A stretch of DNA of 16,733 bases from an uncultured Clostridia bacterium (GCA_934162925.1 CAKPJR010000010.1:1-16733), one strand, 5' to 3'; positions 1 through 9,879 are shown, numbered from the stretch's first letter. Notes: generated by a model not told the origin, from the sequence alone. A program made the numbers and translations.

Positions 1-160
1 GTATACAGGAGAACATGTAGATAAAAACAAAAAATCAATAGCATATTCATTAACATTTAGTGACAGCAAAAAAACACTAACAGATGATGAAGTAACAGGA
101 ATATTTAATAAAGTAATTGCAGATGCAGAAAGAGTATTTGGCGCAGAAATAAGAAAATAA
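1..160 (+). CDS. pheT: Phenylalanyl-tRNA synthetase beta subunit, C-terminal end (partial)
   Basis: This is the last 53 codons of an open frame that enters from the left edge (first full codon at base 2) and stops with TAA at 158-160. The translation contains SLTFSDSKKTLTDDEV and ends with an amphipathic helix (FGAEIRK). This is the typical end of the ferredoxin-fold anticodon-binding (FDX-ACB) domain of bacterial PheT, where LTF-D---TLTD-EV is the recognisable signature. PheT pairs with PheS to charge tRNA-Phe in the cytoplasm. Only the extreme C-terminus is visible, so the call rests on this motif. A strong terminator follows within 40 bases, which fits a gene at the end of a pheST operon. 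Confidence 0.85.
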   Translation, partial: YTGEHVDKNKKSIAYSLTFSDSKKTLTDDEVTGIFNKVIADAERVFGAEIRK

Positions 161-196
161 TGAATTGGAAATTGTAAAATGGATGTGAGAAGTGAG

Positions 197-236
197 ATTT
201 TTAGGGGGGCGTATTGCATACGCCCCCCTAAAAAAT
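197..236 (+). terminator. Strong hairpin terminator after pheT
   Basis: A perfect 17-bp stem (198-214 with 218-234) has a three-base TGC loop. The core is six G:C pairs, flanked by a T-run on the left and an A-run on the right. The T/A flanks make it symmetrical, so it could work from either strand. It ends pheT transcription before the glucan synthase gene. Confidence 0.8.
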
Positions 237-250
237 TTATTGCAAGCGCT

Positions 251-330
251 GTATGGGTCGCTACATTCGGCGACCTGCCCATGGTAGAGTCAAACATAAA
301 TGTAGGGGCAGGCCCTGTGTCTGCCCGAAG
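251..330. repeat. GC-rich REP-like palindromic element
   Basis: Two small GC-rich hairpins sit in otherwise very AT-rich DNA. One is GGTCGC/GCGACC (256-261 with 270-275). The other is GGGCAG/CTGCCC (306-311 with 321-326), and CTGCCC also occurs at 275-280. The wording, with TGTAGGGGCAGG and CTGCCCG as ends, resembles interspersed palindromic units of many Firmicutes genomes. There is no open frame. Whether it is repeated in this genome cannot be seen from one copy. Confidence 0.5.
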
Positions 331-402
331 AAATATCTGAAAAAAATCCTAATTGAATTTGTTCGAAAAATAAAAATTGAATAAAAATTTCTATACCTGG
401 CA

Positions 403-427
403 AAAATATGTATAAATTACATATTTT
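403..427. promoter_or_regulatory. Inverted repeat upstream of the glucan synthase
   Basis: A perfect 10-bp inverted repeat (AAAATATGTA, five-base spacer, TACATATTTT) ends just before the ribosome site of the large gene. Its AT content makes it a weak hairpin, and it has no T-tail beyond its own arm. It is therefore more likely an operator or leader structure than a terminator. I found no convincing -35/-10 pair for this gene nearby. Confidence 0.35.
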
Positions 428-436
428 AAGAGGGTG
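428..436 (+). promoter_or_regulatory. Ribosome binding site fixing a TTG start
   Basis: AAGAGGGTG lies seven bases before the TTG at 444. It supports TTG as the start of the large gene, because the next in-frame ATG lies more than 20 codons downstream and lacks such a site. Confidence 0.6.
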
Positions 437-443
437 AAAAGAT

Positions 444-3400
444 TTGAATACAAAAAATTATAAATATTTAAACATCAAAGGAACAATATTAGATAATTAT
501 CAATTGCAGAATTATATGGAGAAAATTGCAATAAATCATGATGTAAAAGGGCAGAGTAAAAAAAATACTTATCCCGTACCAAGGCTTAAGGATAACTTTA
601 AGTTTATAGAAAAAACTTATGAGTTACTAAATGAGAGTATAAAAAATGGAGTGGAAATTCATCCGGCAGGGGAATGGCTTTTAGACAATTTTTATATAAT
701 AGAAGAAACATATAAAACAGTTTGTCTAGAAATGAATATAAAAAAGTATAAGGAGTTTCCAGGAATATCTACTGGAGAATATAAAGGATATGCTAGAATC
801 TATGTATTAGCATCTGAAATTGTTGCATACACAGATAATAAAATAAATGATGATATTCTAGAACTTACTATTTCTTCATATCAAAAAAGAAAGCCACTAA
901 ACATGAAGGAAATCTGGAACTTATGGATATTTTTAGAAATAGCAATAATAGAAAATATAAGAAGCGTATGTGAAAAGATATATTCTTCACAAATCCAGAA
1001 ATATAAAGTAGAAAGCATAATAGAAAGATTAGTAGAAAAAAAGGAAATAAAAAACCAAACATATAAAGCTATAAAAAAAGATGAAAAAATGAAATTAAGT
1101 AACAAGGAAATGAAGTATCCATTTATTGAATATATGTCATATAAACTTAAAAAGTATGGAAAACAAGGATTGCCATACTTGGAAATTCTAGAAGAACAAG
1201 TAAATAAAATGGGAATGACTATAGCTGATGTTATAAAAAAGGAACACTATGATATTGCAATTTCTAAAGTCTATATAGGGAATAGTATATTAAGCTTAAA
1301 AGAAATTTTGAGAGTAAATTTTTTAAGTTTATTTGAAGAGATTAATGGAATAGAAGAAATATTGAAAAAAGATCCGGCAAATGTATATAGTAAAATGGAT
1401 TATAAAACAAAAGATAGTTATAGAAATGCAATAAAGGAAATCTCTGAAAAAACAAAAATATCAGAAATATATATAGCAAATAAAGTAGTTGAAGTGGCTA
1501 GTAAATACAAAGAAAAAAACAGTAAAAAATCACATATAGGATATTATTTAATATCAGAAGGGAAACATGAACTATTAAATGCAATAGGATTTAAAGGGAA
1601 GAAAGAAATTTCATACAAAACAAAATCTAATATATATATACTAGCAATTTATACACTTACAACTATATTTACAATAATAAATGGAGCATATTTATATTTT
1701 AGATCTAAAAGCTTACTAATATCAATTTTAGCAAGCATTTTTCTGTATATTCCAATATCAGAAATAGTTATTCAAGTAATAAATTATATTTTGAATAAGT
1801 CTGTAAAACCTAAAGCTCTTCCTAAACTAGATTTTACCAAAGGAATACCAAAAGAATATTCAACATTTGTTGTAATACCTACAATAATAAATTCAAAAGA
1901 AAAGGTAATAGAATTAATAAAAAAATTAGAGGTATATTATCTAGCAAATAAAAGTGAAAATCTATATTTTGCATTACTTGGAGATTGCACTTCATCAAAG
2001 AATAAAAAGGAAAAAATTGATGATGAAATTATAAAGACTGGATTAGAGGAAATAAAAAAATTAAATGATAAATATAAAAATGAAATCAATGAACCATCTA
2101 AATTTTATTTTCTATACAGAGAAAGAACATGGAATGAAAAAGAAGAATGTTATTTAGGATGGGAACGAAAAAGAGGACTATTATGCCAATTTAATGAGTT
2201 TTTAGTAGATGGAATAAATAAATTTAAAGTAAATACACTTCTAAATGAAAATGCTGAAGGTGATTCAAAAGGTCAAAATGGAAATTTAAATATTAAATAT
2301 GTAATAACTTTAGATTCAGATACAAATTTAGTCTTAGAAACTGCATTTGAATTAATAGGAACAATGGCTCATATTCTTAACACACCAGTATTAAACAAAG
2401 GAAATGATGCAGTAATAGAAGGACATGGCTTAATTCAACCTAGAATAGGAATAAATTTAGAAGCAAGTAGAAAGAGTTTATTTACAAAAATATATGCAGG
2501 AGCTCGGAGGAACAGATTCATATACAAATGCAATATCTGATATATATCAAGATAATTTTGACGAAGGTATTTTTACAGGAAAAGGAATATATGATGTAAA
2601 AATATTTCATAAGGTATTGTGCAACGAAATACCAGAAAATATAGTATTAAGTCATGACCTGCTAGAAGGAAATTATTTAAGATGTGGACTTGCAACAGAC
2701 ATTTTGTTATTAGATGATTATCCAAGCAAATACAATACTTATTGCTTAAGACAAAGCAGATGGATAAGAGGAGATTTCCAAATAAGCAGATGGCTAAAAA
2801 ATAGAATAATAACCAAAAACAAAACATTAAAATTAAATCCATTAGGAGCATTATCTAAGTTTAAAATATTTGACAATTTGAGAAGAAGTCTAGTTTCTAT
2901 TTTTGTAATTATAAGTTTAATATATTGTTTAATATTAAAAAACAATTCAATCATAAAAAATATAGCTATAATTGCTTTGGTTGCATATAGCATTCCTACA
3001 ATATTAGATATCTTAAATTATATTATTTTTAAAAAAGGAAAAGATACAAGATTCATATATGCGCGTAAAAACTTTATATCTAGAATTAATGCTATAAAAG
3101 CAAGTATTGTTAGAACAATACTTGATATATGCTTTTTACCACATAAGGCATATATTACCTTAAACTCAATTGTAAAAACAACATATAGAATGAAAATAAG
3201 TAAGAAACATCTATTAGAATGGTTAACTGCAGAGGAAGCTGAAAAACAAGCCAAAACAGATTTGATTTCATACTATAAATTTATGTGGATAAATGTTTTA
3301 ATTGGAGTTTTATTTTCCTTATTAGGAGTATTTTCAAAACAATTATTGAAAATATTAATTGGAATAATGTGGATAATAGGACCAGCCTTGGCATGGAGAA

Positions 3401-6400
3401 TAAGTAAGAATATTAGAAAGAGTTCAGCCATAGAAAAAATATCTAGAGAAGACAAAGAATATCTTTTAGAAATAGGAAAAAGAACATGGCAATATTTCAA
3501 AGATAATATAAATAAAGAGAATAATTATTTACCACCAGATAATTATCAAGAAGGGCGAGCAAAGAAAATTGCACGGAAGAACATCAACAACAAATATTGG
3601 GCTTGGAATGTTAGCTATAATTTCAGCTTATGATTTAAAGTATATAGAACTAGAAGAAGGACTAGATTTATTATACAAAATGTTTGAAACAATAGGTAAG
3701 CTTCAAAAATGGAATGGACACTTGTATAACTGGTATAATACAAATACTTTAGAGCCATTAATCCCAAGATATATTTCTACAGTTGATAATGGTAACTTTA
3801 TAGGATATTTATATACTGTAAAACAGTTTTTAATAAATGCTGAAAAAGATGTATTTGATATTGATAATAGCAATAACGAATACACAGAGAAAATTTCTCA
3901 GATGATTTCTACAATAGATAGCATAATAGAACAAACAGATTTCTCTATATTGTATGATTCAAAAAAGCGTTTATTTTCAATAGGATATGATGTAGAACAG
4001 AATAAATTAACTAATTCATATTATGATTTACTTGCATCAGAAGCAAGACAAGCTAGTCTTGTTGCAATAGCAAAAAAAGATGTTACACCTAAACATTGGG
4101 GAGCGTTAAGTAGAACACTTACAAGCTTGAAAAAATATAAGGGACTAATTTCTTGGTCAGGTACAGCATTTGAATATTTAATGCCAAACATAAATATAAA
4201 AAAATATGAAGAAAGTTTGTTAGATGAGTCTTGTAGATTTCTAATAATGAGTCAAATAGAATATGCAAAAAAACTTGGAGTACCTTGGGGAATTTCAGAA
4301 GCGGCATATAATTTAAAAGATTTAAATAATAATTATCAATATAAATCTTTCGGTGTTCCTTGGCTTGGATTAAAAAGAGGACTTAATGATGATATGGTTG
4401 TGTCTCCATATTCTGTGTTTTTAAGTTTAAACTATGTTCCGAAATTGGCAATAGCAAATTTAAAAGAACTAGAAAAAGAAAATATGTATGATAAATATGG
4501 ATTCTATGAGTCTGTAGATTACACAATGTCTAGGTTAAAATATGGAAAAAAATATGAAGTAGTAAAAACATATATGGCACATCATCAAGCTTTAAGTTTA
4601 CTTGCAATTAATAATGTATTAAACAATGAAATTTTAATAAAAAGATTTATGGATAATCCAGAAATAGAAGCTGTTGACATTTTACTTCAAGAAAGAATGC
4701 CAGAAAAAGCAATTATAACAAAAGAGAAAAAAGAAAAAATAGAAAAAATAAAACCTAAAGATTATCAAAATTATATTGAAAAAACATATAAAAATATAGA
4801 AACAAATTTAAATAGATCTAATGTAATATCTAATGGAACATATACAGTTTGCACAAAAGATAATGGAGAGGGATTTAGCAAGTATAATAATATATTAATA
4901 AATAGATTCAAAGAAACAGCAGACTATAAGCAAGGAATACTATTCTTTATAAAAAATGTTAGAACTAAAAGAATCTGGACAAACACACCAATATCAGAAA
5001 ATAATAGAGGAGATTTATATAAAACAACCTTTGCTCCAGAAAGAAGTGAATTTGTTAGAACAGATGCAAATATAGAAACAAAAACAAAAATAATAGTCGC
5101 ACCAGATGATCCAGTAGAAATAAGAAGATTAGAAATAAAAAATAATGGAATGAATGAAGAAACCCTTGAAGTAACAAACTACTTTGAACCAGTATTGTCT
5201 AGACCTACACAAGATTATGCACACATGGCTTTTAATAATTTATTTTTGACATTTGAAAAACTAGAAGAAGACGAAATATTAGTAAAAAGAAAAAAAAGAG
5301 GAACAGATGAAAGAGACGTATATTTAGAAGCATGCTTATTTGCCGAAGATGAAACAATTGGAGACTTGGAATTTGAAATAGATAAAGAAAAATTCTATGG
5401 AAAAAAACAAAATCTTATTCCAGAAATGGTAAAAGAGTCAAAACCATTTTCACAAAATATTGGCTTGGTAACTGATCCATGTTTAGCAATGAAAAGAACA
5501 ATAAAAATTGAACCAGGAGAAAAAATAATACTTAATCTATTAATAGCAATAGAAAATAATAAAGATGTAGTAAGCAGCTTATTACAAAAATATAAAAATG
5601 AAAAAGTAATAACAAAAACTTTTGAATTATCTAGAGCAAAAGTAGAGGCAGAAACTATTTATTTAGGCTTAAAAGGAAGAGATATAGAAAAGTATCAAAA
5701 ATTGCTAGGATATATATTATTAAACAATCCATTGAAAAAGCTTACATTAAATACATTACCTAAAAGAATTTACTCACAAAGTAAATTATGGAGATATGGA
5801 ATATCTGGGGATTTACCGATAGTTTTAGTAAAAGTTCAGGATTTAAATGATATGTATGTAGTGCAAGATATGTTAAAAGCATATGAGTTCTTTAGAAGTA
5901 AAAATATTAAAATAGATTTAGTAATATTTAATAGTGAAGAAAATTCTTATGAGCAATATGTAAATTATGAAATAGAAAATGCAATAGCAAATAAACAAAT
6001 GGAATTTTTAAAAAATCAGTATGGGGGAATATTTGTTATAAATTCTAATCAAATAGAAAAAGATGATATAGATTTGTTGGAATTTAAAGCAAATGTAATT
6101 ATAGATAGTAAATTAGGAAATATAGAAGAACGGAATAAAAGATTTAGAAGAAGAATATATAAAAGAGCTAAAAAATATAGGCTTAGATTCAAGCCCAGAA
6201 AGAGTATTTAATAATGACATAAAAACAGTTCAAAATATAGATATGTCTAAATTAGAGTATTACAATGAATATGGAGGCTTTTCAGAGGATGGATTAGAAT
6301 ATGTAATAAAATTGGAAAAGGGAGAGAAACTTCCAACAGTGTGGAGCATGATTTTAGCAAATGAAACATTTGGAACATTAGTTACACAAAACTTAGGAGG

Positions 6401-8645
6401 TTATACGTGGCATAAAAATAGTAGGCTAAATAGGCTGTCAGCTTGGAATAATAATCCTGTTTTGGATATACCTTCAGAAATAATATATTTAAAAGACTAT
6501 GAAACAGGAAAAAAATGGTCTTTATGCAATAATCTAAATGATGAAAGCCCAGAAAGCTATATAACATATGGCTTTGGATATGTAAATTTTAAGTCAATAC
6601 AAAATAATATAATGCAGGAATTAGATATTTTTGTTCCGCAAAAAGACAATGTAAAAATAAATGTATTGAAATTGAAAAATTTAGAGCCAAATAAAAGAAA
6701 ACTTAAATTAGTTTATTATGTGAAAACTGTACTAGGAGAAGATGAAATAAAAACAAATAGTTATATAGAAGTAAATAAAGAAAGTAATATAATCATAATA
6801 AAGAATTTATATAAAGATAGTTTTAAAAATAATGTTTGTTTTGTATCCTCAAATGAAGATATAAAATCTTATACAGCAAATAAAGATTTCTTTTTTGGAA
6901 AAGGAGATATAAAAAATCCAGAAAGCTTAGATAAAGTAGAATTAGATAAAGCAAATGGATTAGGAAATAATTCATGTGTTGCAATAGAGTTAGAAATAGA
7001 ATTAGAAAGTTATGAAAGCAAAGAAATCATATTACAGTTTGGAGAAGAAAACACAATATTAGACGCAAAAAATACAGTATATAAATATTCTAAAGTGGCA
7101 AATTGCAATAAAGAATTAAATAATGTAAAAAGCTTTTGGTTTGAGCTTATAAATAAGGTACAAGTAAATACTCCATTAGAATCACTAAATTTAATGATAA
7201 ATGGATGGGCTAAATATCAGACAATAGTATCTAGATTATGGGCAAGAAGCGGTTATTATCAGTCGGGTGGAGCAATTGGATTTAGAGATCAACTGCAAGA
7301 TACTATAGGATTAAAATACGTAGATATTGATTTTATGAAAAAACAAATATTAATAGCTTGCAAACATCAATTTATAGAAGGAGATGTAGAACATTGGTGG
7401 CATGAGGACACAAGTAGAGGAATAAGAACAAGATTTTCTGATGACCTGCTTTGGCTTTGTTATGTTGTTTATGAATATATAAATTGTACAGGAGACTATA
7501 GCATTTTAGACGAAAAAGAGCCTTACGTTATGGGAGAACTTTTGCCAGATGGAGTAGATGAAAGGTATGATGTTTATCTAGAATCTCAGTTAAAAGAAGA
7601 TGTTTATTCTCATTGTATTCGTGCAATAGATAGAAGTCTAAACTTTGGTGAACACGGATTACCTAAAATAGGTTCAGGAGACTGGAATGATGGATTAAAT
7701 ACAGTAGGAAACAAACAAAAAGGAGAGAGTATATGGCTAGGATTTTTTATATATGATATACTAAGAAAATTTATATCTATATGTGAAAAAAGAAATGATA
7801 TATCAAGAGCAAATGAATATAAAGAAAAAATGAATATAATAAAAAAATCATTAAATATTGCTGGTTGGGATGGAAGATGGTTTAGAAGAGCATATATGGA
7901 TAATCGGAGAACCACTTCGGAAGCATTGAAAATGAAGAATGTAGGATAGATAGCATATCACAAAGTTGGGGAGTAATATCAAATGCAGCAGACAATGACA
8001 AGAAATATATATCAATGGAAAGCTTGGAAAATCACTTAATAGACACGGAAAACGGAATAATAAAATTACTTGATCCACCATTTAATAAAACGAAATTAGA
8101 ACCAGGATATATAAAAGCATACTTACCAGGGGTAAGAGAAAATGGAGGACAATACACACATGCGGCAATGTGGGCAATTATAGCATTTACTAAATTAGGC
8201 TTTGGCGATAAAGCAGTAGAATACTATAGAATGGTAAACCCAATAGAACACAGTAGAACCAAAGAATCCGCAAAGAAATACAAAGTAGAACCATATGTAA
8301 TAGCAGCAGACGTATATGGAGCAAATAACCTTCAAGGAAGAGGTGGCTGGACATGGTATACTGGCTCAAGTAGTTGGTTTTGTAAAGCAGGACTTGAAGA
8401 TATACTTGGCTTAAATATAACAAACGAGGTATTAAAAATTAATCCTTGTATTTCTAGTAAATGGAGTGAATATAGTATAAGATATAGATATAAAAGCAGC
8501 GTTTACAATATAACAGTAAAAAATCCAAAAGGAAGGTGTACTCGGAGAAGACCAAAGATTTTATTTAAATGGGCAAGAGGTAAAAGAAAAAGAAGTAAAA
8601 TTAGAAGACAATAATAGTGTAAATAATATAGAAATAATACTTTAA
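444..8645 (+). CDS. Cyclic beta-1,2-glucan synthase-like protein (GT84/GH94 family), read through six CGGA +1 sites
   Basis: This giant membrane enzyme is expected to polymerise UDP-glucose into beta-1,2-glucan and cyclise it at the cell envelope (NdvB/ChvB type). Reading CGGA as one residue at 2505, 3574, 6131, 7905, 7918 and 8543 gives one 2731-aa protein, close to the family's roughly 2800 aa. In order it shows: hydrophobic segments at about 395-450; a GT2-like glycosyltransferase core with LDSD (D624, D626), SHD (D738) and RQSRW (772-773); more membrane segments; a glycoamylase-like/GH189-type cyclisation region at about 1015-1400 (WNGHLYNWYNT, PRYISTVDNGN, MAHHQAL); a sugar-binding part with FAPERSEFVR near 1529; and a GH94 domain (GGFSEDGLEY, EGDVEHWWHE, GSGDWNDG with D2412). 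Triplet reading would stop at 2540, inside the transferase domain. No other stop or decay is seen. The start is TTG with a good ribosome site. It could instead be an untested multi-lesion pseudogene, but the identical lesions argue against that. Confidence 0.9.
2505..2508 (+). other. CGGA +1/quadruplet site 1 (glucan synthase residue 688)
   Basis: The frame reads GCA GGA GCT CGGA GGA ACA GAT, giving A-G-A-G-G-T-D. The family motif recalled here is AGAGG-D, followed by Y-T-A-SD-YQD, and the downstream frame matches (AISDIYQD, FTGKGIYDV). Triplet reading gives RRNRF and stops at 2540. The glycine fits a conserved position. Confidence 0.85.
3574..3577 (+). other. CGGA +1/quadruplet site 2 (residue 1044)
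   Basis: The frame reads ATT GCA CGGA AGA ACA TCA, giving I-A-G-R-T-S-T-T-N-I-G. The family motif is RTSPTNIG straight after this position. Triplet reading runs into a stop at 3633. The affected residue is variable in the family as I recall it, so glycine here is only compatible. Confidence 0.8.
6131..6134 (+). other. CGGA +1/quadruplet site 3 (residue 1896)
   Basis: The frame reads GAA GAA CGGA ATA AAA GAT, joining the frame that ends in NVIIDSKLGNIEE to IKDLEEEYIKEL and then the GH94 part beginning YGGFSEDGLEY. Triplet reading stops at 6211. This is a linker, so residue identity cannot be judged. Confidence 0.8.
7905..7908 (+). other. CGGA +1/quadruplet site 4 (residue 2487)
   Basis: The frame reads GAT AAT CGGA GAA CCA CTT, giving D-N-G-E-P-L. 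GH94-type glucan synthases carry YFDDGTPLGS here, so glycine is the expected residue. A second site follows nine bases later. Neither alone restores the frame used downstream. Confidence 0.87.
7918..7921 (+). other. CGGA +1/quadruplet site 5 (residue 2491)
   Basis: The frame reads CCA CTT CGGA AGC ATT GAA, giving P-L-G-S-I-E and then NEECRIDSISQSW. This matches the family's LGS--N-ECRIDSIAQSW. Glycine is again the expected residue. Confidence 0.87.
8543..8546 (+). other. CGGA +1/quadruplet site 6 (residue 2699)
   Basis: The frame reads TGT ACT CGGA GAA GAC, moving into a C-terminal strand region (YLNGQEVKEKEVKLED and on) that ends at TAA 8643-8645. Triplet reading gives a run of basic residues and stops at 8614. 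The family usually ends with a V-LDG-----IPL-DDG pattern, which the shifted frame matches. Confidence 0.78.
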
Positions 8646-8657
8646 AGAATTAATTGG

Positions 8658-8686
8658 TTGACACTTTATGTAAAACATTATATAAT
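8658..8686 (+). promoter_or_regulatory. Consensus sigma-A promoter
   Basis: TTGACA (8658-8663), a 17-base spacer and TATAAT (8681-8686) form a perfect consensus promoter just after the glucan synthase stop. It should drive the small membrane protein, with a leader of roughly 100 bases that carries a possible short upstream frame. Confidence 0.8.
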
Positions 8687-8734
8687 ATTAAAACAAGCAA
8701 CATTTTCCTTGTTAAAAATTATTAAGAAGGAGAG

Positions 8735-8827
8735 ATGAAAGAAATTTCTTTCAAAGTAGAATTTGTTTTTTTAAATTATTGCAATAGGAGGATAAGACAT
8801 GACAGAAAAAACAAAAAGGGTTCTTGA
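8735..8827 (+). CDS. Possible 30-aa leader peptide
   Basis: ATG at 8735 follows AAGGAGAG closely and opens a 30-codon frame ending TGA at 8825-8827. It overlaps the start of the next gene in another frame and carries AGG AGG in frame exactly over that gene's ribosome site. I recognise no family. It may be a translated leader coupling expression, or a chance frame in an AT-rich leader. Confidence 0.25.
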   Translation: MKEISFKVEFVFLNYCNRRIRHDRKNKKGS

Positions 8828-8975
8828 AAAACTATACCATATCCTAGTATGGATTTTGGTAATTCTTTTCATTGCTATATTACTCTTTGCAAATATAAGA
8901 GCAGGGAATGGCAACAGAAAAACAAAGACTACAACAGAACCTACTACTTCAGCTGTTGAAAGTCAGGCTCTATAA
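8799..8975 (+). CDS. Small single-pass membrane protein, unknown function
   Basis: This 58-aa protein starts at ATG after a strong AGGAGG site (8787-8792). Residues 1-11 are basic and charged. About 12-32 form one hydrophobic helix (VWILVILFIAILLFAN). The tail is rich in threonine and serine (TKTTTEPTTSAVES). It has its own consensus promoter upstream, and the stop codon lies in the loop of a terminator, so it appears to be a single-gene unit. I do not recognise a family. It could be an envelope stress or small regulatory membrane protein, but nothing here shows that. Confidence 0.7.
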   Translation: MTEKTKRVLEKLYHILVWILVILFIAILLFANIRAGNGNRKTKTTTEPTTSAVESQAL

Positions 8976-8988
8976 GAGCCTGGCTTTT
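8961..8988 (+). terminator. Terminator overlapping the small gene's stop
   Basis: A 10-bp stem with one G:U pair (8961-8970 with 8976-8985, core CAGGCTC/GAGCCTG) has loop TATAA and is followed by a short T-run. The stop codon TAA is in the loop. The tail is only about four T, so termination may be partial. Confidence 0.6.
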
Positions 8989-9049
8989 AAAATGAGATAA
9001 AACTAATAAGCTGTAATGTTTTAGGAAATAATAAAGGTTAATAAAACAA

Positions 9050-9102
9050 TTGTCACATCCTTGTAACAAATTTGTAAAAAGAACTTGTCATAAATATTGT
9101 TA
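9050..9102 (+). promoter_or_regulatory. PHO-box-like direct repeats
   Basis: TTGTCA (9050), TTGTAA (9061) and TTGTAA (9072) repeat with an exact 11-base period. TTGTCA (9085) and TTGTTA (9097) follow at 13 and 12 bases. PhoP/PhoB and related OmpR-type regulators bind 6-bp direct repeats at 11-bp spacing, as TTAACA-like in Bacillus and CTGTCAT in enterics. The array lies just upstream of and over the promoter of the response regulator, which suggests autoregulation. Confidence 0.5.
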
Positions 9103-9113
9103 TATGATATAAA
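9085..9113 (+). promoter_or_regulatory. Promoter of the two-component system
   Basis: TTGTCA (9085-9090), a 17-base spacer and TATAAA (9108-9113) form a plausible sigma-A promoter. The -35 element is also one of the TTGTCA repeats. Transcription would begin near 9120, before the GTG start at 9154. Confidence 0.5.
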
Positions 9114-9153
9114 TATAATAATGAAAGTCGTAAATAAGAAAGGCGGGACTTTT

Positions 9154-9879
9154 GTGGAAAATATGGAAAATAAAAAAACTATATTAATAGTTGATGATGA
9201 GAAACCTATAGTAGACATATTGGTATATAATCTTGAAAAAGAGGGATATAATACTTTGGAGGCAAATGATGGAGTGGCTGCAGTAGAAATTGCACTTAAC
9301 CAGAAACCAGATTTGATTTTATTGGATATAATGCTTCCAAAAATGGATGGATTGACAGTATGTAAGAAGATAAGAACTTCACTTAATGTTCCAATTCTTA
9401 TGCTTACAGCAAAAGATGAAGAAATTGACAAAATATTAGGACTTGAATTAGGTGCGGATGATTATATTACAAAACCATTTAGTGTAAGAGAATTGATGGC
9501 TAGAATTAAAGCAAACTTAAGAAAATCAGAAGTTAAAGAAAATACAAATAATATATCAGAAGATGAAGCAAAAACAAAAAAAATTATAGTTGGTTCATTA
9601 GAATTAGATTTAGATAAATTTGAAGCAAAAGTAGATGGAGAAGTGATAGACTTAACTCTAAGAGAATTTGAAGTGCTAAAATTTTTAGCAAGCCAAGCTG
9701 GACAAGTAATAACAAGAGAAGTTTTATTGGAAAAGGTTTGGGGATATGAGTATTATGGAGATATAAGAACAGTAGATGTTACAGTAAGAAGAATTAGAGG
9801 AAAAATAGAAAAAGATACTGCAAATCCAAAAATTCTTATAACCAAAAGAGGGGTAGGATATTATATAAAAACAAATTAA
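9154..9879 (+). CDS. OmpR-family response regulator, PhoP/PhoB/WalR type
   Basis: This cytoplasmic DNA-binding regulator has an N-terminal receiver domain (about 9-120) and a C-terminal winged helix (about 140-240). The receiver has acidic residues D14-D15 (VDDE), phospho-acceptor D58 in LLDIMLPKMDG, switch T85 (MLTAKDE) and K107 (ITKPFS). The winged helix shows LTLREFEVLKFL and RTVDVTVRRIRGKIE. GTG at 9154 is chosen because AGGCGGG lies six bases before it; ATG at 9163 is the alternative. Length (241 aa) suits the family. The histidine kinase follows after two hairpins. PHO-like repeats upstream favour PhoP over WalR, but the receiver alone does not decide. It contains no in-frame CGG. Confidence 0.9.
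   Translation: MENMENKKTILIVDDEKPIVDILVYNLEKEGYNTLEANDGVAAVEIALNQKPDLILLDIMLPKMDGLTVCKKIRTSLNVPILMLTAKDEEIDKILGLELGADDYITKPFSVRELMARIKANLRKSEVKENTNNISEDEAKTKKIIVGSLELDLDKFEAKVDGEVIDLTLREFEVLKFLASQAGQVITREVLLEKVWGYEYYGDIRTVDVTVRRIRGKIEKDTANPKILITKRGVGYYIKTN

Noticed and set aside
361..443. A -35/-10 promoter for the glucan synthase from TTGAAT (377) and TATAAA (411)
   Set aside because: The spacing is 28 bases, far from 17, and no better pair was found.
444..8645. The large gene as a set of five or six separate genes or as a decayed pseudogene
   Set aside because: Consecutive fragments align end to end with one protein family. Every junction is the same four bases, and no other stop, deletion or missing catalytic motif was seen.
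9097..9153. In-frame ATG codons upstream of the response regulator as its start
   Set aside because: They lie in the promoter region. GTG 9154 has the ribosome site AGGCGGG at good spacing, and added residues would not match the receiver domain.
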